A DNA stretch of 64,000 nucleotides from Apostichopus japonicus (GCF_037975245.1 NC_092564.1:1005984-1069983), one strand, 5' to 3'. Counted from the stretch's first letter, positions 1 to 13,731 are shown. Notes: generated by a model from the sequence alone, not told the origin. Made by a program: numbers and translations.

Positions 1-800
1 TACTTCACATCTATATATATCCTACCGTATATGCTATGAATATACTACTTCACATCTATAAATATGTCCTACTGTATATGCTATGTATATACTAATTCAC
101 GTCTATATGTATATCCTATACTATATAGGCTATGTATATACTAAGTCACGTCTGTGTACATCCTACTATATTTATGCTATGAATAAACTAATTCACGTCT
201 ATGTATATCCTACTATATTTATGCTATGTATATACTAATTCACGTATATGTATACCATACTATATTTGCTATGTATACACTAATTCACGTCTATGTATAT
301 CCTACTTTATGTGCTATATATACACTAATTCACGTCTATGTATATCCTACTATATACGCTATGTATACACTAATTCACGTATTTATATATCATACTATAT
401 GCTATGTATACACTAATTCACGTCTATGTATATGATACTATATATGTTATGTATATACTAATTAACGTCTATGTATATCCTACTATATATGCTATGTATA
501 TACTACTTCACGTCTATGTATATATTACTATATATGCTATGTATACACTACTTCACGTCTATGTATATACTACTTTATAGGCTATGCATATAATAAGTCA
601 CGTCTATGTATATCCTACTATTTATGATATTCTAATTTACGTATATTTTATCCTATATATGCTATGTATATACTACTTCACGTATTTGTATATCCTACTA
701 TATATGCTATATACTCATTCACGTGTATGTATATCCTACTGTGTATCCTATGCATATACTAGTCACGTCTATGTATATCCTACTGTATATCCTAAGTAAG
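1..800. repeat. AT-rich satellite, copy A
   Basis: Degenerate tandem repeat of about 43-45 bp built on TATACTAATTCACGTCTATG plus TATATCCTACTATAT. It occupies the intron after the THSREW exon of copy A and matches the array at 29,262-30,055. The short open frames across it are repeat artefacts. Confidence 0.92.
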
Positions 801-983
801 CCTTTATCCTTATGCATGCCTAATTACATCATATGTATATATGTATATCATTTTTATATACATAGCAATATCCTATTGAGTATCTTACTCATACTGTACC
901 CTATTTCATGTTTAATTATATCCTTTGTACATTTTAACACTTTTGTGAACAGTTTCATCATTTTTCCTAACCTCACCACTTAC

Positions 984-3900
984 CCAATCCGCTACTTGCA
1001 TCATTGTTGCCGGTCCCACCCACTCACGTGAGTGGGTTCCACCAATCATGAAGAAAATTGGTTTGCTTGCCGTGAGGTCGTTAGAGATCTTAAAAATTAA
1101 AGGAAAAACACAAATATGAACGGTATGACAGAAGTGGAAAATCTTTCAACGATTTCTTGTATAAATGATTCTTATAAGACTCAGGTAAGTTAATAGGAAA
1201 GGAAGTCACAATGGCCATCTTCTTTCTTTCACGTCTGCGGTATGTTCCCAACATACTCCGTGCCCCAAAACCCCTTATATACTATAGTATAATGTGACTT
1301 ACAACTTTTCTACAGGGTATTTGTTCTTGAAGGCTCATGACATTTTAAATTTATATATAATCAAAATTTGAGACTTTTAAACTGTTCGAAATAGTCAAAT
1401 ATACCTACCAAATTATTCTCCCGACCATATCCATTAAAAAACATTATACGAGTGTATATCTTTCAGTCTGTCTGTCTGTTTGTTTGTTTGTGATACCAAT
1501 CTTAACGTTTCACATATCAAGTGAAACTTGCCTATGAGTTTGCATATTTGTTGTACGTACCACCAATTTTTGCACTTTTCTGTTTTCGAAAGTATCTCCT
1601 ACATCTTCGATGCGCACTTTGTCAGGGTTTTCCGATTGGAAAGACGTCATCCAGTCTTCGATCTAAAATATCACGAAAGATATTGCAGCAAAAAAGTATG
1701 ATATTACATATGGGGAGGGGAGGGGAGGGGGAGGGGAGGAGATGAGAGGGGAGGGGGAGGAGTCTAACATGAACGCATAAAAATGAAAACACTTATAAGA
1801 TTAAAATACGTCACAATTTCAGTAAAATTTTTAGTCACGCCTACATTTCTTTGATCAGTACCTATATAAAGTGACCTTAGCATGATGTTTTTGTTGATAA
1901 TGATATGCCATGTGTGTGCTAATAATGACTTGATATAACCTAGTCCGATCTTAAAGATATTGACCTTTAAATTATGCTTACTGTTTGGAATAATCGTGTT
2001 AGGCATTGTATACGAACTCAACCACAACGTATGGTTTGTCACCTTCATTAAACAAAAGTGTACCATGGATTTCGCTCAACGCCATAATTCACCATCACCA
2101 ACCAATGCCTGCTGATGTAATATTATACTACAAAATTATGTGTCAAGGTATGTATGTATACTCTACGCCAAGTGGTGTATGGAAAATGAATACAAGTCAG
2201 TATTTGTTAACGTTTAGTTCTATTTTGAAAGGAAACGTGGTCAATAACAAGATTTTAATAAAGTGTTAAGAATAAAGTTTCCATCTACCCGTACGAGAGA
2301 TCTAATAAGAGAGACAACGCATGGCGCTGACCTCATGAGAGGGCGATATTGTTGGCTCTCACCTCATCAAGAGGATGGTATTGTTCATAAAATCCTGCAG
2401 TAGCAGACGGAGTCATCTGAGCATCGATCAGAGGTTGCACATCTTCGATCATAATCTCCACCTGAATTCCACGACTTTCCAGAAAAGATCTGAGGGAAGC
2501 ATAATCCCTTGGTGCAACCAGAATATCTGCATTGTAACCAATTCCGCGAGATTCCTTCCAAAGATCAAACTGACGAAAAACAAAGAGACCACAGTCTTCA
2601 TTTTCAACAAATTTAATAATTAATATATGTCGATATTTTGCAATGTTATTGAGATATGCAGTTATGGGGGTTGAAATTTATTTATATATTTAAGTGTCAA
2701 GTTTTTTTTTGGCAAGCAAGGACGACCAAACTCTTTCTGCATTGAGTTATGGATAAAACTATAATGATAAAAGAATAATCTTTATTAGGCGAGAAAGAAA
2801 TGTAAATTAAACGTGTCAAACAAGAATTGATGCAAAACTTGATGACAGCATTTGTGAGCGACTATGGTTCTATGATAATTGCTTAATTAATCGGTCCATT
2901 TTCATGACGTACCAGTAAAGAAAATAAATGATATTAAAAAGAAAACAACAGTGGGCTAACATTACCTGATCCTGAAGACCATTCACGATGTTGACTGCAT
3001 TGTCATTTGTGGGCTTGGCATGGATAACTTTATATCTGTGTGTTAGAATATCCATCAAGTTTTGGTCAATATGCAAAGTGGTAGCGAGTAGTTAATTTGC
3101 AGACGGGTGGGACATGCCCCGCCTTTATATGTAATGCCCCACCTTTACATATGTAATGACCCACATTTATATATATATGTAATGACCCACCTATATATAT
3201 GTAATGATACACCTTTATATATGTAATGACCCACCTTTATATATGTAATGAATCACTTTTATATATGCAATGACCCACCTTTCTATATGCAATGACCCAC
3301 CTTTATATATGTAATGACCCACCTTTATATATGTAATGACCCACCTTTATATATGTAATGACCCACTAAGCAGGCCTCAGGAGACGAAGGCAGACGACAT
3401 TATATACCAAACTGGCCTAATTTTGAACCGAAAAAGGCATTTGAGAAAAGAGCACATACTTTTAATATGAATGTCCTGAAAATACTTGAAGATACCGTAG
3501 AGACATATCGAGTTTAAAATATTTTCTATTTTAAGGGTTATGCATGGTATGTAGGCACTAAAATTAGTGGCGGAGCTAGGGATATTGGTAAGAGGGGCGA
3601 GAATGGTCTGTAGGGCACTTTCGACTCTATCAGAGCCGTATGCTCTGGACACTATCTAAGCGGAGCGCCACCACAGATTGGCGCGGAGCGTACAATTTTT
3701 TTTCTTGTAGTAAAAATACCCTCTAGATCACCGGAAATGTCCCTTTCAGGGCCTTGCTAATTTGCAGATAAACGAAGAATAAATAGCCGTTAGAGCATTT
3801 TGTCAGAAAATTACACCAATAAAATGTGACAAATGTCAATAGGTAGATGAGAGCGCAGTAAAAAAGTCAATATTCGTGAATAACTAAAAAGTGGTAAAAA

Positions 3901-6106
3901 GCTGATAAGGGCGCCAGCAGTCCGTTTGAGTCCGTCAGTGGGGGGTGGGGCATCCGCTCCTGACTGTATGGACGCTCCGCCACTGACTAAAATACCTTTC
4001 AACGTGTAAGCTAAACAATTGAGAGGCGAAGTCGATAACTTTGTTAATTTGGGTTGCAGCCACCCTCTTACGCCGTTCCATCCAATTTTCACCTCCTCGT
4101 GTACCCGATTGTTAAACAAAGCCTACTGTTAAAAAGCAATTAAAGTTGAGGTTTGACGTAATACCACCAGTGCGACACACCGTTCGTACAATAACACAGT
4201 GTTGTGAAGCTAAAATGCCAGGAAACGTTATTTCGCATGTGTATTCATCGTTAGTTAACGTCCATTTCCCGTTTTGTAAAATAAAAGGACACAATGAACG
4301 TAAAAGCGCCTTAATATTTTTAAATATTTGTTATTATTGACATCTTTAATGAGGGTAGTCCTGCTCAGTGCAGAAGCACTATGCAGTAGAAAACGGTAAA
4401 CATCTAAGAGCACAAAAATGACGACAATAAAATAGACAACAAATATCAGACATCTAAACAAAATATATGAAGTTTTCATATTGCGTTTAGAATATTAACA
4501 TTTGGCAAACATTTCAAATTTCGGGGAAGGCTGTTCCACGACCTGCCTCCAAAGGACCTTTTACCATTCCCAGATCTAACAGGAGCAAGTAAAACATTAT
4601 TAGAGCAGCTAGATCTAGTTCTGTAGGAATGGCTATCTCTCAGTAGAATTGTCAGTAAGGTAATCTGGAGCCAGGCCGTGGACACATCTATACATTAGAA
4701 TATTCCTGAAATATAATGCACGTTGACGGACATTTAGCTACTTCAATTCAGCAAAGATATCTGTAACACGCACATCCTGAAGCCAACACTCCAGGACTAA
4801 TCTAGCTGCACGATTTTGAAGAACCTGAACCCGGTCAACCAATTTGTTCGTCGCCGTAGTCCAAACGGCAGAACAATAATCAATATGCATGGGGTACACT
4901 TAGAGCGTTGTACAGAGTATTACGTGTATGCTGGTCAACACACCAACTAAGTCTTTTTAGAATACCCAGTTTCTCTGATATTTTTGCAGTAATTGTTTTC
5001 AATAAGTTTTTCCCATTTAAGAATCGAGTCGAACCACTATCCAAGGTATTTGAATAAATACACATTTTCAAGAATATCATTATTAAGCTTTACATTGAGG
5101 GGATTAACATTTTTTTATAATTTGAGAAAAGCCAAATGTCATAGCCTCGGTTTTAGAAGCATTAAGTGTCAGCATATTAGTATTCGTCCAATCAGAAACA
5201 GCTTCCAGGTCCAAATTTATGACTCTTTCAATATCTAACTCGTTTCTTGATGGCAGTATCATCGGCATAAATAAAAACCTTACAATTCGAAACTACATTA
5301 TAAGAAGTTCATTAATAAAAATGATAAACAAAAAGTGGACAAATATGGATTCCTGGGGTACACCAATTGTAACAGGTCTTGTATCAGATTCAACCCCATC
5401 AATAATAGTAGTTTGTTCTCTATTTGTCAAATAATTAGAGAACCACGCCAGCTCATTTTCCCGTATCCCATAATATGATAATTTACGCAGAAGAATCTCA
5501 TGGTTGACTGTATCAGAGGACCTATTTAGGTCCAAAAACACAGCACCGGTGATCTGACCCTTGTCCATATTATCAAGAATGTAGTCAGTATCGCCAATAA
5601 TAGCAGCAAGGGTAGAATATTGTTGTCTGAATCCAGATTGTGCCGAACTTAGAAGCCCATTGTTTTGAAGATGACCATTAATCTTGGACATGAATAGCTC
5701 TCTCAAGAATTTAGTAATAACAGGCAAAACTCAGATGGGCCTATTTATTTATTCCCCATTGAACAGTTGAACGCACTTTGAATTGCATCACATTAATTGA
5801 GAATAAACTGTATGTAGGCTAATGCATGGTGAGTATAAATGTCTTGACACCCATTTTACAATTATTAAACGTTGTTATCGTTTTATATCATTTAGAGTAC
5901 ACAATCAATTTGCATATTCACAGTGACGTCGTCACCCAATAGTTATATATGGCGTTAGTTTATTTAGGTGCCTATACGTATGCACATAATGTTGCTAGAA
6001 ATATTGCATTTGATATGAATGCATGTGTATATATTACGTGAAAACTGTTGTTGTTTCTGCTAAAATTAAAGTGAGTGTTTTCACAAGTGTCGCAAAAAAC
6101 ATAGTT

Positions 6107-6165
<59 letters not shown>

Positions 6166-6558
6166 GTAATATATATATGTAATACTTATAAAGGATTACG
6201 GAGTCACATGTTGATCACTTGCGGTTCTATTAGCCAGTAAGGGCAATACTAAACTTATCAATTAATAAAATCTTAATACTATCTTAATAAAAAAAGAAGA
6301 AAACGTGACATTAGCGGAGTTGTTAATTAACAACGAATAACGACGAGAATTTACAGCTTCAATGTATACATGTTTCACAAACAGGTTTAAAATTACGTCT
6401 TATCGCAGGTGTCCTGGCTGCCGGTACTCTACCGTTAAATACATTATTCTTAACAGTGTATTAATGTTGTTTAAACTTTTGTTAATTTATACTTACCCAG
6501 TGTAATCAACTGCCAGAGAACTAGCCAGCAGGCATGCGAAGATAACCGAAAGAAACAT
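984..6558 (-). CDS. Zinc carboxypeptidase A-like, copy A, 5' half only (continues beyond left edge)
   Basis: Tandem paralogue of the carboxypeptidase at 22,713-37,023. Five coding exons are visible in transcript order: 6558-6497 (same signal peptide), 3035-2966, 2569-2363, 1662-1561 and 1088-984. All have the same lengths, phases and splice borders as copy B. The last one carries the zinc-binding THSREW motif. No stop or frameshift was found. Protein differences from B are few: Asn for Lys near the end of exon 2; Asp, Thr and Asn for Ala, Ile and Gly in exon 4; Asn for Gln near the start of exon 5. The remaining five exons must lie left of the window, since positions 1 to about 800 are intronic satellite. 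The open frame suggests a working gene, but this cannot be confirmed here. A collapsed or falsely duplicated haplotype in the assembly is the main alternative. Confidence 0.92.
3112..3368. repeat. 22-bp minisatellite, copy A
   Basis: About twelve copies of a unit resembling ATGTAATGACCCACCTTTAT, just upstream (minus sense) of coding exon 2. Confidence 0.9.
3565..3985. mobile_element. hAT-type MITE in copy A intron 1
   Basis: Termini TAGTGGCGGAGC and GCTCCGCCACTG are flanked by the 8-bp target duplication ACTAAAAT (3557-3564 and 3986-3993). It is 421 bp with no coding content. The same element and duplication occur in copy B, so it was there before the gene duplicated. Confidence 0.85.
4330..5735 (-). 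mobile_element. 5'-truncated CR1/L2-type LINE fragment in copy A intron 1
   Basis: Starts inside reverse transcriptase at [16 protein letters not shown] and continues with [40 protein letters not shown] and GVPQESI. It then runs through a frameshifted C-terminal part ([20 protein letters not shown]) to a 3' end reading CCTCATTAAAGATGTCAATAA. The YADD region and several frames are broken. The same fragment sits at the matching place in copy B, so insertion came before the duplication. Confidence 0.82.
6108..6182. repeat. (TA)n microsatellite, copy A
   Basis: Long TA dinucleotide run in intron 1 of copy A; a shorter version is at 36,622-36,653 in copy B. Confidence 0.9.
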
Positions 6559-6559
6559 T

Positions 6560-8280
6560 TTTACGCCTGAGTCCGTAAAAGATGAATATGATCAATTTTT
6601 CATATGTATATGCTTATAACCTTCACAGTGAATTTCATTTCAAGAAAGGGTGAACCGTGCGCAGAAAACCAAAGGCCGTCTGCAAAAGGTTGACCTGGAC
6701 ATCTAAAAGAAAGTATAAAGTAATCAGAACGCCACCTTACACAATTTATCTTGAACTCTGGGAGAGGCTAGGGTAACAACCCTTTCTACTATAGTGAACT
6801 CAGTATTCATGAATATTCAATACATTTTAATAGTATCACCATAATCATTGATTTAACACTTGAATTGAAGGATACAAAGATATGAGATGATAACTAAGAG
6901 GGGTATAACGAATCAGAACAGTAAGTACAGCTCATATAAGTAACTCCATAAACCTCTGTATGAGTCCCTGCAGTGAATCCACATGAAGCAACACTGATTC
7001 TGGACTATCATTGCATATATATGACATGTGTAAACCAGTCTTTAGCAATAAATGGACACGATGGGCGAGTAGATCGGAACAGGGAACTGCCCCCCCCCCC
7101 CGCCCTGCCCTTGGTGGGAAGTACAAGCATATCAGGGAAATTGAAGTAAGTTCTAGCCATGTTTATAGGATTCGAACCAACATATCCATGTAGCTAAATA
7201 TATGTATACTTACTTCATGTATACTTACTTCCTTATCAATTTTTGACGATGAATACTCATTTATTCCGACATAATTATTTCTTTTTCTGTAATAATATCA
7301 AACTTGAAATATGTTTAATCCTAAACCAGTCTTTCCAACTCTGGAATGAGCAGCAAACATATACGATCAAATAATTATTTCTATTATATCAAATCATATA
7401 CAAACTGTTCATGAACTCGTTCGTTTTCTATACTTTACATTTGTAGAGATGATGTAACTATATATCGAGCCTTGGTTCGTTATAGTAACTAAGTCTGTTC
7501 TAGTTGCATAAAATTGTCCTTTAATTTCATAAGAATGAAGTGAAAGAGAATCGAGAGTTCATTGACGTGACAATTAGAAGTGAATGACAATTCGAATGGG
7601 AAGTTCTTCCATATCTAATAGGCATACGTGTGTACCCGCAGCACAATGTTGCTCATTTGGAGAGTGTGATACTCTGGTAGCAACAGCTGTTTGACTGACG
7701 TCACGTTTTTAAGAGTTTGAGCCAGTTATATCTTCCTCATCATCTTGATTAAAAGGCGTCACCTCAATAGTAGACCTACAATAAACAATATTGAATAAAC
7801 ATTGGCATGATATGTATCTCTATAAAGACGAAACAACCGCTTAATATTAATTCCACTCTTATTATGGCTTGATTACAGACGGTTTCTTTTGCCATATATT
7901 TATCAATATTCTATTTGGTCTGCATCAGATTAAAAGGAACCTTATCGATGACGACGATGAGAATAACCCTCTGAGTAACATATGTTTGGGAGTAAGGCAA
8001 ACTTGTCATTGTAAACTAATGAGGTGTTTTTTTTTCGCATAATGGTCGACTTTATAGGTACAAATACAAGTCTGAGATGTTTTAGAACGCCAAACAGCAT
8101 TATTATAAGTGTACAATGTAGTTTCGAGTAATGATCCTTTAACCATCTGAGGCATTTTCTGTTTTGTTATAACTTGCCTGCTCTCCTTAGCCTTATACAC
8201 AGACCACTAGTTCATCAGTTCCGCTAATACATCACAAAGCTTAATAGACAGTAAGACTTTATGACCTAAAATGACAGTAG
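6560..8280. other. 5' flank of carboxypeptidase copy A, no gene seen
   Basis: AT-rich sequence shared with copy B (37,024-39,420). It holds a C-run near 7,090 and no convincing exon on either strand. The carboxypeptidase promoter should lie near 6,560-6,750. Confidence 0.5.
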
Positions 8281-9498
8281 TATATGTCTTGCTATTTCGC
8301 CCCCCCCCCCACTGGGAGCCGAAGGCCCCCGTTTTACGGGGCTCTCGTTTTCTGTATTGTGAGTCGAAGATGCCCGTTTTCGTGGGTTCCCGTTTTTCGG
8401 GAGCTTTCTCCTATGGCGCGAGAAAGCTGAATATATTACGGACAAATATATATATATGCTGTACTTGCGAAATACATACATGGTTAACTTCAAAAATACA
8501 TTTTCGACATATTTATATATATCTTTACACATATATATTCCCTGAAAATTATATTTATTCCCTTAAAGTATTTATTTATAAATTCTCCAGGCGTATGGAA
8601 AGTATTTTCTTAATAACAAATATGTATTTTGTGCAAAAAATATATATTCTCTTGCAGTAAATATTCTGTCAAAAATATATACTTTCTTACACAAAAAAAA
8701 TTCTCTGCCAAGAATATATTTATTCTCTATGAGAAAAAAAAGTATTTTCTAAAGAAATATACATATCCTTTTCAAAAAGTATGTCAATTCTGTGACCGAA
8801 AAATATATTTCTCTAACAAAATATATAAATTTTGTGACAGAAAATATATAAATTCTATAGAAAAAGTTTTGGCTGTGCAAAAATAATTTTTTATTCTCTG
8901 TAGGAAATAATATATATTCTCTATCAATAAAGTTCTATTCTGTGCAAAAAATATATTCTGTAAGAAAAATATATATGCTAAACAAAGTACGGTGCTCTGT
9001 AAGTGCCAAGTGAGATGTTTTGTTATTCAGTAACTTAAGTGACCAGCTTATTCATTATATTGCTGTTTTCTTCACATCCACTTTCTTTCCGTTGATGTAT
9101 AGAGTCCTTGCAGACGTGCAACAAACTAAATGAAAGACTGTTGTTAAAGAAGAGCAAATTGTGGATTATATGCTAAGTCTTAGCCTAGTGTAATTAATAA
9201 ATATGCTGTTTAGAGTAGTCTAACGTTAACATCACACTACCAACTATTCTACTTACGCTCTATATCTGGACGCCATGATTGCAGTACTGCTGCTATAGCC
9301 TATATACGTATGTTACCTGTGTTATACCAGGGAGCTGCTACTCTAACAGCTCCCTGGTATACGATATGTTTGAACTGCATTTCGGTTCTGAGCGAGGAAG
9401 TACATTGCACTTGTACACTTATCGCCAATATAATGAATAAGCTGTTCACTGAAGTTACTGAAACACCAACATCTCAGTTGGCACTTACAGAGCTCGGT
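8281..9498. repeat. Inverted-repeat-rich region, copy A
   Basis: Contains the left foldback arm (8,281-8,604), then many TTCTNTGCAAAAAATATAT-like units. A segment at about 8,975-9,015 reappears inverted at about 9,470-9,498 (GTGCCAA...CTTACAGAGC). A perfect hairpin lies at 9,323-9,361. Nothing coding. Confidence 0.6.
9323..9361. repeat. Perfect hairpin, 15-bp arms
   Basis: TATACCAGGGAGCTG and its exact complement flank a 9-nt loop. In copy B (near 40,560-40,605) the right arm is broken by a small CAGCTGGT insertion. Confidence 0.9.
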
Positions 9499-9585
9499 AA
9501 TAATAATAATAAATGCATTTATATAGCGCTAATTTTGTACAAAACATTCAAAAGCGCTTAACAAGGAAAAAGCCAACCAGTCAGG

Positions 9586-11550
9586 TCAATCAGAATAAGC
9601 AAGCTTAAACAGATATGTTTTTAACTTTATCTTGAAAGCATCTAGGGTCAGGGAGTCGATACGCATCAATTCCACCGGAAGTGAATTCCACAACCGAGGT
9701 CCTTTGTAGGCAAAAGCCCTATTGCCTAATGTATTATGATTGATACAAGGAACATGCAGTGTGATTCGAGAATGTGAGCGCAAAGAGTAACAACTAGACT
9801 TCACCGAGATCATATCACATAAATACTTAGGTGCAAGACCTTTTAAACATTTAAATACTTGCAAGATTAGTTTAAATTCAATGCGCTGCTGTACAGGTAA
9901 CCAATGAAGAGATTGTAAAGTAAAAGTAATATGACAAAATTTAGGAAGAGCGTAAATCAAACGAGCCGCTCCATTAAGTACCATTTGAACTCTACGAAGC
10001 TTATAACCAGGTAAACCAATCAAGAGTGCATTACAGAAGTCGATGTGACTAATTACAAAAGCATTAATAAGAGTTTTAGTACAGTCCTCATTCAGGAATT
10101 TTCTGATCTGACGAATATTATAGAGTCCATGGTATGCCCTTGAGCAAACTTTTCCAATATGAATGTCCATTGACATGTTGCTGTCAAGATAAACCCCAAG
10201 ATTTTTTGTACTATCACATGGCTTAATATCCACGTTACCTACTTTTATCATCTGAACCCGAGTCTTAGCAACTTGTTGGCGAGTCCCAATTAAAAGAAAC
10301 TCAGTCTTAGAATCATTGATCATTAGCCTATTGCTGATTATCCAATGTCTTATTTCGAATATAAGTGATTGCATTGCCAGAACAGCCCGTTCCTCAGATA
10401 ACAGAGAACCAGCATTGAAAGATAAATATAACCGTGTATCATCAGCATAACTTTGTGCGTTAGGAAGGTGTTTAGAGACAATGGTAAACAACTGAGAAAC
10501 ATAACAAAGAAAAAGAACAGGACCGAGACAGCTGCCCTGTGGTACACCACAATTCAAAGAAAAATCTTTCGATGAGATATTTTCTGTAGATACATGCTGT
10601 TTTCTGAAAGACAGATAATTACCAATCCATTTTTGTGCATTATTAACAATACCAAATTGGGTACGCAATATGTTCATAAGAATATCATGGTTAACAGTAT
10701 CGAACGCTGCACTCAAATCCAACAGGATTAAAAGAGTGCATTGTTGTTGGTCCATATTCATCAATATATCACTATGAATTTTCATAAGTGCAGTTTCTGT
10801 AGAGTGATTTTGCCTGTACGCAGATTGGCAATCAGGAAAAGGAGCATGTGATGAACAATGTAAGACAATCTCATTAACTACAGCTCGTTCAACTTACTTC
10901 GAAACATAACTCAAATTACTTATTGGTCGATAATTAGAATAGATAGGGTCCAAACCTGCATTCTTTAACAATGGAGTAACGGTAACAATCTTCCATTTGT
11001 CAGGAACATTACCATCTTTAAGTGAAAGATTTATCATGGTAGTCAATACAGGCAAAAGGGGGTCAAGACACTTTCTAAGTAACCAAGTGGGTATTGGGTC
11101 AAGATTGCAGGTAGCCGTATTGGAGGATTTGATAATTGTGCGAACTTCATCGTTAGAAAGTAGCTTGAACCCAGTCAACTTCGATTGGAAATGCTGTTGA
11201 ACATAAGGTTCAAAAGGACCAGTAGCCATGGAATCAATGTTTTCATTAATTTGATCAAATTTAGATATAAAAAATTGTCCGAAGTCATTAACAAGTTCCA
11301 TAGTATTCTGGTGTGGCGGATAAGAAACAACTTGCTTTTTATTACACAAATGACTTTACAACAGTAAACAGTTTCCTGGGGTCGCCTTCACAGTCCCGGA
11401 TGGTTGATGTATAAAAGGACTTTTTAGCATAGTCCAGATGGAATGAATACTCATTCCGCAAAGAGCGATGGACCCGTCTGTGAGTTTCCAGACCAGATTT
11501 GCGGAAAACTCTCTCAGCCTTTCGACAAGCGGAACGTAAAATTTTCAAAT
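9586..11550 (-). pseudogene. LINE reverse transcriptase, disrupted
   Basis: Linker and full reverse transcriptase domain of the CR1-like element: SNYRPISNLSYVSK, then a TAA at 10896-10894, VERAVVNEIVLHC, LLDLSAAFDTVNHDIL, CGVPQGSCLGPVLF, YADDTRLYLSF, and the C-terminal region ending KLKTYLFKLAYSD. A one-base frameshift near 11,350 separates the linker from the domain. Apart from these two lesions the 399-residue block from 10,785 to 9,586 is open. Confidence 0.88.
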
Positions 11551-11559
11551 GATCGGAGA

Positions 11560-11921
11560 ACCAAGGTACTGTTGGCCTGACGGTAATATGGAGGACGGTA
11601 GATTATTATTAAACGAACTCTGAGATTGTCAATAGCAACCAGCCATTCAGAATATTCAAAAGACGACTTTTCATCAGAATGCAAGAGGTTGGTCTTAATT
11701 GAGGCTCGAACAATTAAACCAGTCCCACCACCAATTCTATCCTGCGGTCGAGGAACTCCAAGGTAATAATAACCCTCAGGCGCTAAGGCAGCTTCGGAAA
11801 CAGTATCACTTGACTTAAGCCAAGTTTCAGTTAAACAGCATAAGTCAGTGCCAGAATGAATAATATGATCAACGATTAAAGAAGTTTTATTTCGAGCTGA
11901 GCGAACATTAGCAGTCTCCAA
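11560..11921 (-). pseudogene. LINE AP-type endonuclease, N-terminal part only
   Basis: NVRSARNKTSLIVDHIIHSG followed by DLCCLTETWL is the start of a CR1-type AP endonuclease. The frame runs to a YRPPYYRQ segment and then, near 11,570, joins directly to TVPWFSDHLKILR. That second segment normally lies after the endonuclease, in the linker before reverse transcriptase. The catalytic C-terminal part is therefore missing through internal deletion. Confidence 0.75.
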
Positions 11922-11983
11922 TATAAATTTCCTTTGTGATTGCCGACAAGTCTTAGTATTGCCGTCCTGGAAACTAATGTCTA

Positions 11984-13177
11984 GTTTAAACGAGTAATCA
12001 GTCGTTTAACTTTGTTCTGCGCATCGACGTACTGATGACAGGTTATAGATGATGCCATGTGATTTGCGCGAGTTCCAGAGTTGCCACGTTTGCAAATAAT
12101 GCAAGAATGTTTATCTGTCTCGTCAAAGGAGATTTTGCATAGCCTGGTTTCGTGGTCATTTGCACAGATGGCACAAGAAGGGGTGGTTTTGTTAGAGCAT
12201 TCTTTATGATAGTGCCCAAACAGTTGACATATGCTACATCGCTTGACATGGAATCTATCATAAATTTTGCAGGAGTTCATACCCAAAATGATACGATCAC
12301 CATGTTTTTTCATGAAGTCACGAAGTGATGGGGACACATTGAATATGGCTTGAAAGACGGTTTCATCATTTCTCAACGGCTTTGAAACAAGATGAGTAAT
12401 ATGATCTCCAAGAGTATTGATTTCAAAATATTCTGCCAACCAACGATTTTGTTGAAGTAGAACAGGCAAAGGGTCATCGGCAAAGGACGCAGAAAACCCG
12501 ACAACTGCAATAGTTGGCAGCATGGTACCAGCTTTTTTAATTGTTCCAATTTTGGGCAGGTTGTTAGTGATGGCAGTAGATAGTTAGTCACGTGATGAAG
12601 CTGAGTCACACACAATAATGGTTTCGCCTGATTTGTTTTTGAAAGATTTGCTAATTTGAACATTGCTGTCAACAATAGTTTTCTCAAGTGTGGTGGTGTC
12701 AATAGGAGATTTTGGAATAACCAGTGCGGATTTGCTTACACGAGCCTTCCTTATTTCGACCATTTTCTCCTCATTTGATCAACACTCGCCAATGACAGGG
12801 GCAGTCGGAACGCTAGCATGAATAGATCCTTTGGCTTGTTCAGCTGATTGCTGAGATTGGCCTTTAGATTCGATGAGATTCTTAATTTCATTCAGGTCGA
12901 GCTCCAGGCGATCGACTTTCTTTTCTATATCGCACATTCGCGATTGATCAGGGAAGTTGACACTAGCCTCTTTGTCTGATTTACAAGAGTTACAGATGTA
13001 GAAAAAATTTGGATAGAGTTTAGATGCATTGTCCAGCATATTATACAATGTTGATGTGCATAGCTTCTTCTTGTCTCCACAATCAAATGCATGCACTGAT
13101 GATTGGCAAAGAAAACAACACAATAGGTTTGCCTGCATGCAATTGCACACTGTGCACTCGGCAATGGAGGTAGACAT
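11984..13177 (-). pseudogene. LINE ORF1 (PHD-like finger, coiled coil, zinc knuckles), two nonsense codons
   Basis: The RNA-binding protein of the retrotransposon. The likely start is MSTSIAECTVC. The first 80 residues have a Cys-rich PHD-like finger (CTVCNCMQ through FYICNSC), followed by a short coiled coil (KKVDRLELDLNEIKNLIE). The C-terminal third has an RRM-like region and two zinc knuckles (CSICQLFGHYHKEC and CAICANDHETRLC). In-frame stops TGA at 12781-12779 and TAA at 12586-12584 break the frame, which otherwise reads straight through. Confidence 0.8.
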
Positions 13178-13731
13178 AGTTAACGCGTGCACCACACACA
13201 GAGATAAGTTTCGCAGAACTGATGTAAGTATCCAAGACAACTTAGGCTTGACAGCCCAGAGGCAAAAGGGTTTCAAGTCGCCGTAAAGTGGGCGAAAACA
13301 ATGTCAAATTGGTTAAAAGAATACTCACAAGTGGCATATGAATATAATAAAGTCCAACATCCGTGAAATATAAACTCCAATACGTAATTTAAATGAAATA
13401 ACACAGCCGTTTCGGAGTCGATCAAATAACGATGTTCACAATACATATACATATCGTACTTTGTGAAGCATATACATTTTTTCGTACAGAATATATTTTT
13501 CGCAAAGAATAGAGCTTGAATGTTAGAGAATATATATATTTTCCGTACACACAATACAAATATATTTTTGCATAGAATAAAATTTATTCTGTAGAATATA
13601 TATAATTTCTGTAACAGAATTTATATATTTTGGCCACTGCCCACTTCTTCACATTTCAAGGTTATTAGTTTGGAACGTTAGCCGGTGTGTTACGTAATCA
13701 ATTTGCCAAGCCTTGCAAAGGACACGAACGT

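Larger units (their letters stand above)
9499..13465 (-). mobile_element. CR1/L2-like non-LTR retrotransposon, nearly full length but defective
   Basis: A minus-strand LINE with two ORFs, present in duplication copy A and absent from the matching point of copy B (near 40,737). ORF1 is at 13177-11984, the endonuclease start at 11921-11560, and reverse transcriptase at 11550-9586. The 3' end carries a short (TTA)n tail next to 9,499 and the motif AGCGCTATATAAATGCATTT, typical of CR1/L2-type animal LINEs. Reverse transcriptase has the YADDTRLYLSF catalytic motif and a C-terminal LHWLPVQQRIEFKL region common in this clade. Defects: two stops in ORF1, most of the endonuclease deleted, a frameshift near 11,350 and a stop at 10896-10894. 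It cannot move on its own. Confidence 0.9.

Noticed and set aside
4112-4294. 60-codon minus ORF with several Cys, conserved at 34634-34816
   Set aside because: Conservation is explained by the recent duplication of the whole intron; no recognised domain or splice structure.
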